64,000 nucleotides of DNA from contig OX637398.1 in NCBI GenBank assembly GCA_951799425.1, positions 18,052,270 to 18,116,269 of the forward strand, given 5' to 3'. The translations under genes and the position numbers were made by a program. Below, piece by piece: positions 47,817-58,739 of the stretch; position 1 is the stretch's first letter; the number at the start of each line of letters is the position of its first letter. The stretch is from Ilex aquifolium (lineage: Eukaryota; Streptophyta; Magnoliopsida; Aquifoliales; Aquifoliaceae). A model generated the notes under the pieces. It did not search any database and had not been told where the DNA came from. It worked only from the letters and a program-made list of their open reading frames with translations.

Positions 47817-48634
47817 TAGGGGTGTTCAAGGGCCGGGTTATCCACGGATTCTATTATCCGATTTAAAAAAATAGGCCCAAAACCCGATAAGCCTGATAGT
47901 TGGCCCGCCCAAGTCCAATTTCCTTAAAAATACGGCTTGAGTTTACCTCCAAACCCATTATCCGGCCTGAAATCCGACCCAATAGTCTAACCAAAAAAAC
48001 CCGTTAAAACCCGTCTATCAAGCTCTCCCGCCAAGCCCAGCCCGCCCACACAACCCACCCACTCTTCTTTTGAAAAAAAATTATATTTTTAAACCATTAA
48101 ATTTAAAACTTTGAATAAGTCTTCCAATATCGGAATTTGAAATTTTAAAAATTTAGATACTATAAATAATGTATTTTTTTTCTTTTCCATATATTAAACA
48201 TAAAAGTTTTAAAGGGTAGAGTAATACAAATGATAGATAAGTGAGTAGGTGTCAACCTAGTTGTGATATATTCATTCTATTGGATGTAGTTCATCTCTTA
48301 ATTAAAAATAAAATTATTAATTATTTTATTTTTATCCATTTTGACTCTTCTTTTGATTTAAAATTATAATTTAAACAAATATTAAGTTACAAAAATATTC
48401 ATTATTTTTAAATGAGGTTGTATATAAAAAAACCCACGAATAGGCCAGTCCAACAAGTCCGCTCAATAGGCACGCGGGTTGGGCTGCAGGTAGCCTACCC
48501 TTACCCGAAGCCCAGCACAGCCCGGCCCACCCTGCCCGATAATTCAGTTGGGTAAGGATTTAGGCCTACACTACCCAGACGCGACTCGAAAAAATTTCAC
48601 AGGCCTAGTCCAACCCGGCCCATAGATACCTCTA
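47817..48634. mobile_element. hAT-like MITE with GGGCCGGG inverted ends
   Basis: 818 bp with ends TAGGGGTGTTCAAGGGCCGGG and (inverse) TAGAGGTATCTATGGGCCGGG, flanked by perfect GTGACACA at 47809-47816 and 48635-48642. The 8-bp duplication indicates hAT. It has C-rich ends (CCCGCCCA words) around an AT-rich centre and is non-coding. Confidence 0.8.
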
Positions 48635-48982
48635 GTGACACAAATTGGACCCAATTTCTTGAATTGCCTATTTTGACCTTTTTTATTTCTACATTCTTTG
48701 CAAGTGACGCAGCGGTAAGCAAAGAACATAAACTAAATCACTTTTTGTTCTTTCAAAGAATACACACTCTAAATCCATAGAGAGAACAAGAGAAGAATTC
48801 TAAAAATATTGTATTATATTGACTTGAATCGTGCTCGAAAAGGTTAAACGGGGACTCTTTTTATAGGGCTCAAGGGAAGCTTCTACCATCTCCCAATGAT
48901 TAAACTAGTAAGGACAAATAACTTAAGGAAAAAGATAATATGGCTAAGAGCTTAGTGCAAAGGCCAGAGATCTAAGGCCATA

Positions 48983-48986
48983 GATA

Positions 48987-49026
<40 letters not shown>
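48983..49026. repeat. (TG)n(TA)n microsatellite
   Basis: A short TG run passes into about 17 TA repeats. Confidence 0.9.
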
Positions 49027-49028
<2 letters not shown>

Positions 49029-49118
49029 TTTTTTGCAATTTCTTACACATTAGATGTAAAATTACTGGACGAGTGCGCTAATGAGTATTGTGAGAGATCC
49101 AAAAACTTTTTTTACTAA

Positions 49119-50196
49119 TGCTTCGTTTTATATGATCGAAAAATAAAAAGATGGAAAAGTTGGAAAAATGAATAAAACATCATATTTGGTAGGAAAGGAA
49201 AATAGAAAAAATGGAAAAGTTGAGAGATGAGTTTTCCTTCTAACTCACTAAAATTAATCCCTCTAAAATTGGGAGGAAAAGTAGATGAAAAATTAATTAT
49301 GTGTGTTAAATTGTATGTTATTTGTCTATATATCATTTGAAATATACATATATATCATATTTATCAATTACATATTATGTACAATGGCGGATTTAGTATG
49401 GGGGCAGTGGGAGCAACTGCCCCCACTGAAATTTTTAAATTTTTTGGGATTTAAGTGTAATTTTAAAAATTTCAAGAATTTCTTAAACTTGTCCCCACTG
49501 AAATTTTCTTAATGTATAGGGTATATTAATATAATTTTCAACCCTTAAAAGCTAATTTTTGGCAGCTCCTCCTCATTTTCACATCTAGCAGCTGCCCCCA
49601 CTGAAATTTTAAAAAAATTTGGGACTTAGGTGTAATTTTAAAAATTTCAAGAATTTCTTAAACTTGTCCCACTGAAATTTTCTTAAACTATAGGGTATAT
49701 TAATATAATTTTCAACCCTTAAAAACTAACTTTTGGTAGCTCTTTTTCACGCTTTCTTTTTTTTTTTTTTCCTGTAAGCCTTCGTCTTCTTCATCCAGCC
49801 TTCGTCTTCTTCGTCTTCTAAATGACATTCTTTTAATATAACTATGCTTATAAACAGTTTATCAAAAATACATATTTTGATGAAAACAATGTTACAATTA
49901 TACTTTAAAATTTAAAATTTTAGGTTGCCCCCATTGAGACAAAATCCTGGCTCCGCCCATGATTATGTATACATTAATTTCATATATTAATATAATGGTA
50001 AAATATGTATTTATATTTTTTTAATAAAAAATATTTTTTCCATCATATCAAACACAAAAAAGTCAATATTTCATACTTTCTATCCCTCTTACTAAATACA
50101 AATGAGGGAACGAATGATTCCTCTCTTGAATGATGGAAAGTGTATCACTCCTACTTCTCATCCTTCCATTTTTCTATCTACCTTACTAACGGACCA
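49119..50196 (+). mobile_element. Tourist-like MITE copy 3, interrupted by a hAT element
   Basis: The left end TGCTTCGTTTTATATG follows TAA (49116-49118); the right end (inverse TGGTCCGTTAGTAAGG) is followed by TAA (50197-50199). Without the hAT insertion it is about 490 bp and aligns with copies 1 and 2. Confidence 0.75.
49382..49961. mobile_element. Non-autonomous hAT-like element with internal duplication
   Basis: 580 bp, CAATGGCGGATTTAG ... CCTGGCTCCGCCCATG, flanked by perfect ATTATGTA at 49374-49381 and 49962-49969. Inside, a block of about 190 bp starting CTGCCCCCACTGAAATTTT is present twice in tandem (about 49415 and 49592). It is related to the hAT element at 59048 by its ends and by its GCCCCCACTG sequence. 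Confidence 0.85.
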
Positions 50197-50736
50197 TAAG
50201 GGAAAATGCGTGCAGAATATGTTGGACTCGTAATTTATATTTTGAGCAATGTTATTTAGACCTAATTTATAGACTCAATTTACAATATTCACTAGATTGA
50301 CTGTGGGTCCTATCAAATATTAGAACTTAATTGTATAGCTATTTTTTAGTTTCATGTTGTCATGACTTGTTTGCGAAAAATTGAATACAATATGTTATGA
50401 AATATTACCCATTTTGGATCAAACTTAAGAGATATTACTCAAAAATGTATAGGGAATGACATTTCATGCACAATGTTGGGACAAAAACTATTCACGTTGT
50501 ACTTTGTCATCAGTTTAAACATATGTCATCAATTGGGTCTTTCAAACACAAATGGGCAACTTGAGGTAACTAAAGTAACACATTGGATTAAAGTTAAACC
50601 AAACATATAGTTTAGAGATCATTCTTGAATTTAACTCAAAAATTAGTAATGCTTCACCATCACCACCCTCCCACTTCACGAAGTTGCTTAAAAAGTTCAA
50701 AGAAACAACATTGTCAATCAAAAGTCGATACACTAT
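50197..50736. other. Intergenic, 3' of A5
   Basis: No gene seen. Similarity to the other A copies starts only near 50730. Confidence 0.35.
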
Positions 50737-50991
50737 TTAAAATATTTCGAATTGAAATGCATTCTTTTCTGAAGCAACTGCTTTAGCCTATTCCCACATC
50801 TTTGCTTTCACCACCTCGCTATTGTCCACCAACTTATCATCACCCTCTCTGCCAACCTCAATGCTCAGATATTGTTGATCAGCTTGAAGATATGGAGGTG
50901 GCAGTTCCGAGCCACAGCGTTCCCATGCTTCAAGGTTAATGCCACATTCCATATAATCCGTGCCCGCCATTGCCACAGCTTTGATTGACAT
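50737..50991 (-). pseudogene. Small plant-specific protein, family copy A5, truncated
   Basis: Starts MSIKAVAMAGTDYMECGINL and is collinear with A1, including PPPYLQADQQYLSIEV. A TAG at 50790-50788 replaces the conserved Trp of REWAKAVA, so the open frame ends after 67 residues. The missing tail is still visible downstream in frame (AKAVASEKNAFQFEIF) to the original stop at 50737. In addition, a 6.2-kb Copia element lies in its promoter about 140 bp upstream of the ATG. Both changes suggest loss of function, although a shortened protein could still be made if transcribed. Confidence 0.75.
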
Positions 50992-50999
50992 ACCTTCTC

Positions 51000-51133
51000 A
51001 CAAGGTATATACTAAGACTAAGATCCTCGATGTGAGATTTTTCAAGTGATTCCAAAGAGGTAATTGGAGCATTTATATATCAGTGTCCTTTTTCTCTGTT
51101 CTTGACAGAGTCAGGTTTTATACATGTATATAA
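51000..51133 (-). promoter_or_regulatory. Proximal part of the A5 promoter
   Basis: Contains the A-type TATA region (minus strand ATATATAAATGCT at about 51070-51080) and the TTGACAGAGTCAGGTTT block, then breaks off at the Copia LTR. The distal half resumes at 57335. Confidence 0.65.
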
Positions 51134-51578
51134 TTTTGAAATTTTTTTATATTAGACTTCTATTAATTAATAGTTAATTTTTAATTTGTGAAAAACGGGT
51201 TGAATTTATGCTCCAATGAGATTAGCCCAATATTATTAAGTGATCTATTTTGAAAGACTTATTTACATCTTTTTAATTGATGTGGTTGAGGCACTTAAGT
51301 GTAGGTCTTAATCTAATTGTGGCCCGTAATGAGAGAACCTATTAGATTCATTATAAATAGCAAGTTACGTCCCTTTCTCCACTTCATAACCTAAATTGGC
51401 TTATCCTACTGAGAACCGCCTATTATTTTGAAGAATGAGAGGAAGACATTGCCCTTTCGCGAAAAAAACCTGAAGATCGAATATCAGCTCACGCAGGTAT
51501 TATCTAAACCTATATGATCTAAATCTTTATAATTTAGGTGTTCTAAATTTCATATACGAATTATTAAAAATTCTTACA
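51134..51578 (+). repeat. 5' LTR of the Copia element
   Basis: 445 bp ending TTCTTACA. Contains a TATA-like ATTATAAATAGCA. Pairs with 56890-57334. Confidence 0.85.
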
Positions 51579-52366
51579 TGTGGTATCAGAACTATCGTAT
51601 ATGAATTTAGAACCCAATAAAATTTATTTTATAATTTTACTTATACAATTTGGGAATGTTAAAACCTATTTTTGTGTTGTTGGCGGCCCTATTTTTTTCT
51701 CCAAACTGTCAATGGTCACCGTTAAATACAGTCCCGTCACAAAGAAAAAAAAAAGGTGAAAGCATGGATATGGATGGCGGCCAGTCATTTACGTCACAAG
51801 AAAGGAAAAAAAAAATAGGTGAAAGAATCCATATGGATGGCGGCTGTTTGTTTTTAAATCAAATTTGAGATGTTTGCCATCAAAGTAAATTTATATATAA
51901 TATATATATACTAGTTATTGCCTATGTCTGAAGGTACAGAATAATAAAAAATAATAAATAATAAACATATGTGTATTAATATCCAAAATCAAATCACAAA
52001 TATAGAGAGATAAAAAAAATTAAGCATCGGTTGAAGTAGTGGTGGTGGTGGCGGCGGCGGTGATGGTGGTGGCGGCGACGGCGGCGGCGGTGGTGGTGGC
52101 GGCAGTGGTGGTGGTGGTGGTGGTGGTAGAGGTAGTGGTGGGGCAGTTTCAAACAATATTATTTTTTTAATCTATTTATGAGAAATAATTTTTAGAAGTA
52201 CTTTTAAAAAATCACTTCAAACACACTCTTAGGGGCCTATTTTTACTATTAAATTTAGGGTATTAATATTAGCCCTTAGATTAACTTTAAAGTAAAATTT
52301 AAAATGATCTCAACCGCGAATAGCAAAAGTCATTTTGTTTATCTTTTAAGATTTGAATTGTAAACT

Positions 52367-52369
<3 letters not shown>

Positions 52370-52433
<64 letters not shown>
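52370..52433. repeat. (TA)n microsatellite in the Copia leader
   Basis: About 31 TA repeats, presumably length-variable. Confidence 0.9.
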
Positions 52434-52435
<2 letters not shown>

Positions 52436-55400
52436 ATGTGACTATTAAAATAATAAAAATAAGATTTATTTAACAATTGTGGTGTTTATGTTAAAACTTT
52501 TATGATTAATATATACTCTTTTTTTTTGGATGACTCGTGTTAATTACTTGGGGTCATGTTGATGAATAGATGTAGACTTTACCCATAAAAATTATTGATA
52601 ACAACTAATTTTTATTTTTATTTTTCTCTCATGCTAATGCAACTTTGATTGAATTGCTATAATTTGTAGAGAGTGTTTGTATAATTTCAATTTTAGTCCC
52701 TAGTGATTTATATGATGAATTTTTTATTATGATCTACATATTATTTATTAAATATTGGTAGATGTGAATTTAAATTACTTAATTTTAAAAGTAAAAATAG
52801 AATTGACACTTGAATGCAATGATTGATGACTGGTGATCTATAGAGGTACATATTGGTTAGTACCTTATATTGATTGATCACATGATATTTAATTATGGAC
52901 AATTTGTTATAATTTCCCAGTTTGAGAAATTATATGGATTAAGATGGATGGTTGCCACCAAAGTGATCCATTCATTAAAAATTTATAGATTGTTCTCATG
53001 CTTTAGTTACGGGATAATCTTTAAATTATAATATACAATTACCTGTCCAAAGGGGGTTATTGTGTATTGTAATTTAAAGATATTATGAAAATATCCCGGT
53101 TTGAAAAAAATTCTATGAGTTAAGATAGATGGTTGCCACCAAAATGGTCTATTCATTAAAATTTATAGGTTTTCTCATGCTTTTATTACGGGATGTTCTC
53201 TAAATTATAATTTATAATTACCTGACCAAAGGAGGTTATTGTGTATTATAATTTGGAGATGTCATGAAACATTGTGTTAGAGGTGGAATAGTTTAGAATG
53301 TTTATCTGCCCAAAAGGGATATATTTTTCGAAACTTGAGCATTCTCATTAGTTAGTTTCATGAAAGAGATGACATATAACATATTGCATTCTCTACCCAA
53401 AGGGAAGTTTGTAGTGATGTATTTGGACTCTCTTAATAAAATATGACTTATTATGTTCAAAGTATATTTTATTTATTTATTGCCCAATTGTGCTAACTGT
53501 TTATATTCTCGTTGTTTTGAACAGTCTCTTTTGCTGTGAATAATAATAATCTCAATATTGAAGTCTTCAATGGTTCTAATTATAAGATATGGAAGCAAGA
53601 TATTGAGTTTATCCTTAGAATTGCTGATATAGACTTTGCCTTGAAAGAGAATGAACCTCCTAAACCTACTAGTGAAAGCTCTCCTGAAGTAAAAGAATTT
53701 TATGCAAAGTGGGAGAAATCTAATCTGCTGAGCATGATTGCCATGAAAATGTTTATTTCTGAATATCTTATGAGTGGTTTGCCTGAAACCAAGAATGTCA
53801 AGGACTTCATTACTGTTGTAGGAGAGAGATACAAGATATCCAACAAGACTGAAGCTGGGGGCCTAATGAATGAATTAACGAGTATGAAATATGACAATGT
53901 AGGTGGTGTTAGGGAATATATCCTTAGAATGATCCATGTTCAAACCAAGCTCAAAGCCTTCAAAATTGTTATTCCTGATGATTTCATTGTTCATCACACT
54001 CTTAACTCTTTGTCTTCTGAGTTTAGTCAAATCAAAATTGCCTACAATATCCAAAATGAGTCCGAGACAATAAATGACCTTATCTCCAAGTGTGATTTTG
54101 AGGAATAAAAACTTAGAAAAGAAAAGAGTGAAACTGCCTTATTTGTTTCTCAAATTAAATCTAGTTTTGAAGATGGGTATCAAGAAAATAATAGAAAGGC
54201 TAATCATAATGCTCCAAAGAATGGTCGGGATTTCAAAAGGTATAGTACTGGTCAGAATGTGAGAGGTTTTAAGGTTGTCATTCGCAAAAGATGTCAAGTG
54301 TTACTTTTGCAAGAAACGAGGTCATAAGAAAAATGAGTGCACTAGATTCATGTCTTGGTTAAAAAAGAAGAATAAAGAAGAAAGTAACTTACTAGCCTTT
54401 GTTTGCTTTGAATCCAATTTGGTTAGTGTCCCATTAATTTCTTGATGAATTGATAGTGGCGCTTTTGTTCATGTTGCCATGACTTTGCACAGATTCACAA
54501 GCAAATAGAGACCAAGTGAAGGAGAAGTTAAGCTTAAATTAGGAAATAATAATGAAGTCCATATTGAGTTCATAGGAACTATTAGGTTGAATTTAGACAC
54601 TGGTTTTCAACTTGTTTTAGAAAATACTTTTTATGTACCGTCATTTAGGCGAAATATGATTTCAGTTTCCTTACTTGATAAAATTGAATATTGTTTTAAT
54701 TTTAGTAATGAAAAATTCAATTATCTTTAAATTCCAAAATTGTTGGTCATTGTTTGTTTTATCAGATGGTCTGTGCGGGGCTGCCAATAACAAATATAGT
54801 TCTTCAAATATTGTTAATATTGTATCCAAAAGACATCTCATTAAATAAAAAATTTCACAGCTGTGGCATAAACGTTTGGGTCACTTCCTCCCCTTAATTT
54901 TGGAGACTTTAAAACTTGTGTTGACTGCATTAGGGTTAAATTGACCAAGTCTAAGAAGAAAAGTCCAACTCATAGTCTGGATCTTTTAGAAATCATTCAC
55001 ACTGACATCAGTGCACCTTACTCACGTACCTTGTGTGGTAATAAATATTTTTATTACATTTATTGATGATTTCTCTCGTTATGGATATATTTATTTAATT
55101 CATGAAAAATTTGATGCTCTTGAAAAGCTGAAAATGTTCAAAACTAAAGTAGAGAAACAATTGGAGAAAGTCATCAAAATTGTTAGATCTAACTGTGGTA
55201 GTGAGTATTATGACAAACATGATGTATCTGAGCAGCATTTAAGATTATTTGTCAAGTACTTGCAACAATGTGGGATTGTTGTCCAATATATTGTACCTGG
55301 TAGTCCCAAGCAGAATGATGTGGCCGAAACGAGTAACCATACGCTTAAAGACATGATGAGGAGCATGATAAGTAGGTGTAACTTACCTGATTATTTTTTG

Positions 55401-56889
55401 GGAGAAACCATTAAAACGACTTCATACATTCTTAATAGAGTTTCTAGCAAATCTGTTCCAAAAATATCTTTTGAATCATGGACCAATAGGAAAATAAGTC
55501 TTAACCATTTTCGAGTCTGGGTTTGTCCTACTGAGGTCAAAATCTATAACCCTTTTATGAAAAAGATATTGTCTTTGCTGTTAGTGTTCTTGGTAGGTAT
55601 CTTTTTAAACTAAAATTAGATCATTGGGTGGCAGCTAAGAAAATTATGAGATACCTGCAAAGAACAAAAAAAATTACATGCTTGTTTATAGGAGAGTTGA
55701 TAGTCTTGAGGTGATTGGTTACTCAGATTCAAATTTTGCTGGGTGTCCAAATGATTTAAAATCCACTTCAGGATTTATTTCCATGTTAGCTGGAGAAGTA
55801 ATAGCATAGAAGAGTGTTAAACAAACTCTCACAATTTCTTCCACTACATAAACTATATTTGTGGCTTATTATGGAGCTACAATATAAGCTAATATGGCTA
55901 AGAAATTTTATTTTAGAGCTTATGATTGTTGATTTCATCTTTAAACCACTAACAATTTATTATGATAATAGTGCAGCTATATTATTCTCAAAGAACAACA
56001 AAAATTATAGTGAGTTTAAACATATGAAAATTAAGTATCTTTCTATCAGAGATTTCGTAAATAAATGTGACATTGTGATTGAATATATTGATACAGAATC
56101 AATGCTTACCGATCCTTTATCCAAGTGACTAAGACCTGTAACTTTTAAGAAACATGCTGACAACATGGATATTTTTTTGAGGTCTTTTGATGTACTTGAT
56201 TAATGAGAGTTTATTTATGTGTTAAGAACTTTAGTATTGATTTAATTACATATGTGGTATTTGACACTCATTATGATTGAGATACATCTATTTGATGATA
56301 TTTAGATGATCATCCTTGTTGTTAGCAAAATATTCTTGCTATGTTATATGTGTGTATATTTATGACATGTCAATTTATACAAAATCTTAAGGCTTGGTAT
56401 ATGTATTACGTATGACTATTTTGTCAATAAAGTATGTCTCTAATTACACTATTTGAGAAAATCTTGAGATTTTAAGTTTGAAGACATACTAGCTTATTGT
56501 TGAAGCTAATTGATTTCTCTAGCTTATTGTTGAAGCATATTGTTAAAAAAAATCATTTGGAGGGCTAACAATGAAAATAATATGTTTATCATATCACATA
56601 TTGGGATGTTATTTTCTTGCTACACTACCACATCTTGATCCATATCAATAAGATTTTTTTTTTTTTGTAATAATGGATTAGTCCTATATTAGTAAAGGAT
56701 GTAAAGACCGTCATGGTTCAAAAATAGTAGTTTTATTGGACCAGCTTGTGTTTGAGATGTTGTCTCAGGACCATATTAGTTTTGTGGCCATATTGAGTTT
56801 TGTTTGATTAGCCCAAGAGTCATTTTTCAAACAAATTATTTTATTTTATTTTTTAAATGACTACAATTAATGTTGTCCAAGTGGAAGAA

Positions 56890-57334
56890 TGTTAAAATTT
56901 TTCTATATTGGATTTTCATTAATTGATAGTTAATTTTTAGTTTGTGAAAAATGGGCTAAATTTATGGTCCAATGAGATGAGCCCAATATTATTAACTGGT
57001 CTATTTTGATCGGCTTATTTACATCTTTTTAATCGATGTGGTTGAGACAGTTAAGTGTAGGCCTTAATCTAATTGTGGGCCGCAATGGGAGAGCCCATTA
57101 GATTCATTATAAATAGCAGGTTAGGTCTCCTCTCCACTTCATAACCTAAATTGACTTATCCCATTGAAAGCCGTCTATTGCTTTGAAGAAGGAGAGGAAT
57201 ACCTAGCCCTTCCGCGAAAGAAACCTGAAGATCGAATACCATGACTCACACAAGTATGATCTAAACCTATATGATCTAAATCTTGTAATTTAGGTGTTCT
57301 AAATTTCATTTACGGCTTATTAAAAATTCTTACA
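56890..57334 (+). repeat. 3' LTR of the Copia element
   Basis: 445 bp, TGTTAAAATT ... TTCTTACA, preceded by a purine-rich GTGGAAGAA that may be the polypurine tract. Followed by TATAA. Confidence 0.85.
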
Positions 57335-57430
57335 TATAATTCACATTAACGTATCCATGATCTCTCACTCTCACACACAGACAACTGAAAAATGCAGATA
57401 ATTTTCAAAGGATATATGGCCCCCAAAATG
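57335..57430 (-). promoter_or_regulatory. Distal part of the A5 promoter, cut off by the Copia element
   Basis: ACGTATCCATGATCTCTCACTC and GCAGATAATTTTCAAAG match the same order of blocks upstream of A3 (41030-41110) and A1. This shows that the Copia element split a once continuous promoter. Confidence 0.7.
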
Positions 57431-57489
57431 TGTTTTGTGGTCAATATCTGACTTATGAGGTAAGCACCATGCGGCCCGGAAGTGCAGGG

Positions 57490-57620
57490 TCAAGAAATTT
57501 GACCGAATGGTATCTTAACCAACAACCTTTGGTCTAAAGATATCTTTTTCATTATGAAGACTTTATCTTAGGTCAAGGGTTCAAGTCTCTTTTATCCTAT
57601 AAATAAATTGATTAAAAAAA
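57490..57620 (+). mobile_element. Possible SINE
   Basis: tRNA-like GGTCAAGGGTTCAAGTCTC (box-B-like) near 57573, preceded by GACCGAATGGTATC (box-A-like), with an A-rich tail near 57615. No clear target duplication found, so this is tentative. Confidence 0.35.
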
Positions 57621-57867
57621 AAGGGGAGAAAAAAAAAAATTGACCATGCATGAGAAGGCATGTTGAAGTATATAAATGTTAATGGTGCATCTTTTTTGCC
57701 TGTTTAAACTTTTAAGATGGGACATTTCATTTTTTGGTACTATATTGAAATTCAACAGGGACCATTGATGAGCTTGCCTTGTAATTGGGAATTTAGATAA
57801 CATTTGCTTTTACATTTTGAGCTTCCCAATGAGGTAACCAGTAACCCCTAAACCGGTTTTCTTTTAA

Positions 57868-58683
57868 GGGAGGAAGGGAGAGTCTATGGTACCGTCTGGT
57901 CAAATAGTGGTATCGTACCGCCAAAAAGGTGTGGTTGTGAATTTTTTGTCATTAAATATTACTCACTAAATGTGATAACTTTGTCTATAAAAATTATACC
58001 TTTTTTTCTAAAGATTGTAATTTTATCTATAATGGTGATAATTTTATCTCTAAATGTAATAACATTACCTTAAAATGTTGTAAACCCACCTTAAGAGATT
58101 GTAAGCTCACCTCACATCTAGAGGTGGTACTTTTACCTTTAGTGCTTGTAACCTAACATTTAATAGTTATAACTTCATATCCAAATGTAGTAATTTTACC
58201 ATAAATAGTTATAACCTCACATCAAAAAGTTGTAATCCAACATCTTTAGAAAGTGAGGTTATAATCATTTGAGAGTAAATTACATTCTATATAGGTAAAA
58301 TTACCATCTTTAGATGTTGCATTACAACTTTTTGATGTGAGGTTATAACTATTTATGCTAAAATTACTACCTTTGGATATGAAGTTGTAACTATTTAAGG
58401 TTAGGTTACAAGCACTAAAGGTAAAAATACCACCTCTAGATGTGAGGTGAGCTTAAAATCTCTTGAGGTGGGTTTACAACCCTTTAAGGTAATATTATTA
58501 CATTTAGAGACAAAATTATCACCATTATAGATAAAATTACAATCTTTAGAAAAAAAAAGGTGTAATTTTTATAGGTAAATTTATCACCTTTAATGAGTAA
58601 TACTTAATGACAAAAAATTCACAACCATACTTTTTTAGTGGTACGGTACCGCTATTTGACCAGGCGGTACCATAGACTCTCCC
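57868..58683. mobile_element. Foldback (long inverted repeat) element, Mutator-like
   Basis: 816 bp that is almost wholly one imperfect palindrome: the left arm starts GGGAGAGTCTATGGTACCG (after an extra GGGAGGAA) and the right arm ends GGCGGTACCATAGACTCTCCC in inverse, with the centre near 58280. Perfect 9-bp flanks TTCTTTTAA (57859-57867, 58684-58692) indicate the Mutator/MULE superfamily. No transposase. The transcript of either strand would fold into a hairpin several hundred bp long. Confidence 0.82.
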
Positions 58684-58739
58684 TTCTTTTAAAAGTTAGA
58701 AAAGACAATTTAATGTATCAGATAGTACCGTACATATAT

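Larger units (their letters stand above)
51134..57334 (+). mobile_element. Copia element with both LTRs, broken interior
   Basis: 6201 bp bounded by LTRs of exactly 445 bp each (51134-51578 and 56890-57334) and a 5-bp duplication TATAA (51129-51133, 57335-57339). A primer site TGGTATCAGAAC follows the left LTR at 51581. A long leader contains a (GGT)n/(GGC)n stretch (52040-52145), a TA microsatellite (52370-52433) and a tandemly repeated block of about 180 bp (52910-53275). Recognisable parts in order: gag (53536-54108), zinc knuckle near 54290-54345, integrase core (about 55011-55613) and RNase H (about 55700-56128). The element is broken in many places. By eye the LTRs differ at about 50 of 445 sites (around 11%), so the insertion is millions of years old. 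Confidence 0.85.
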
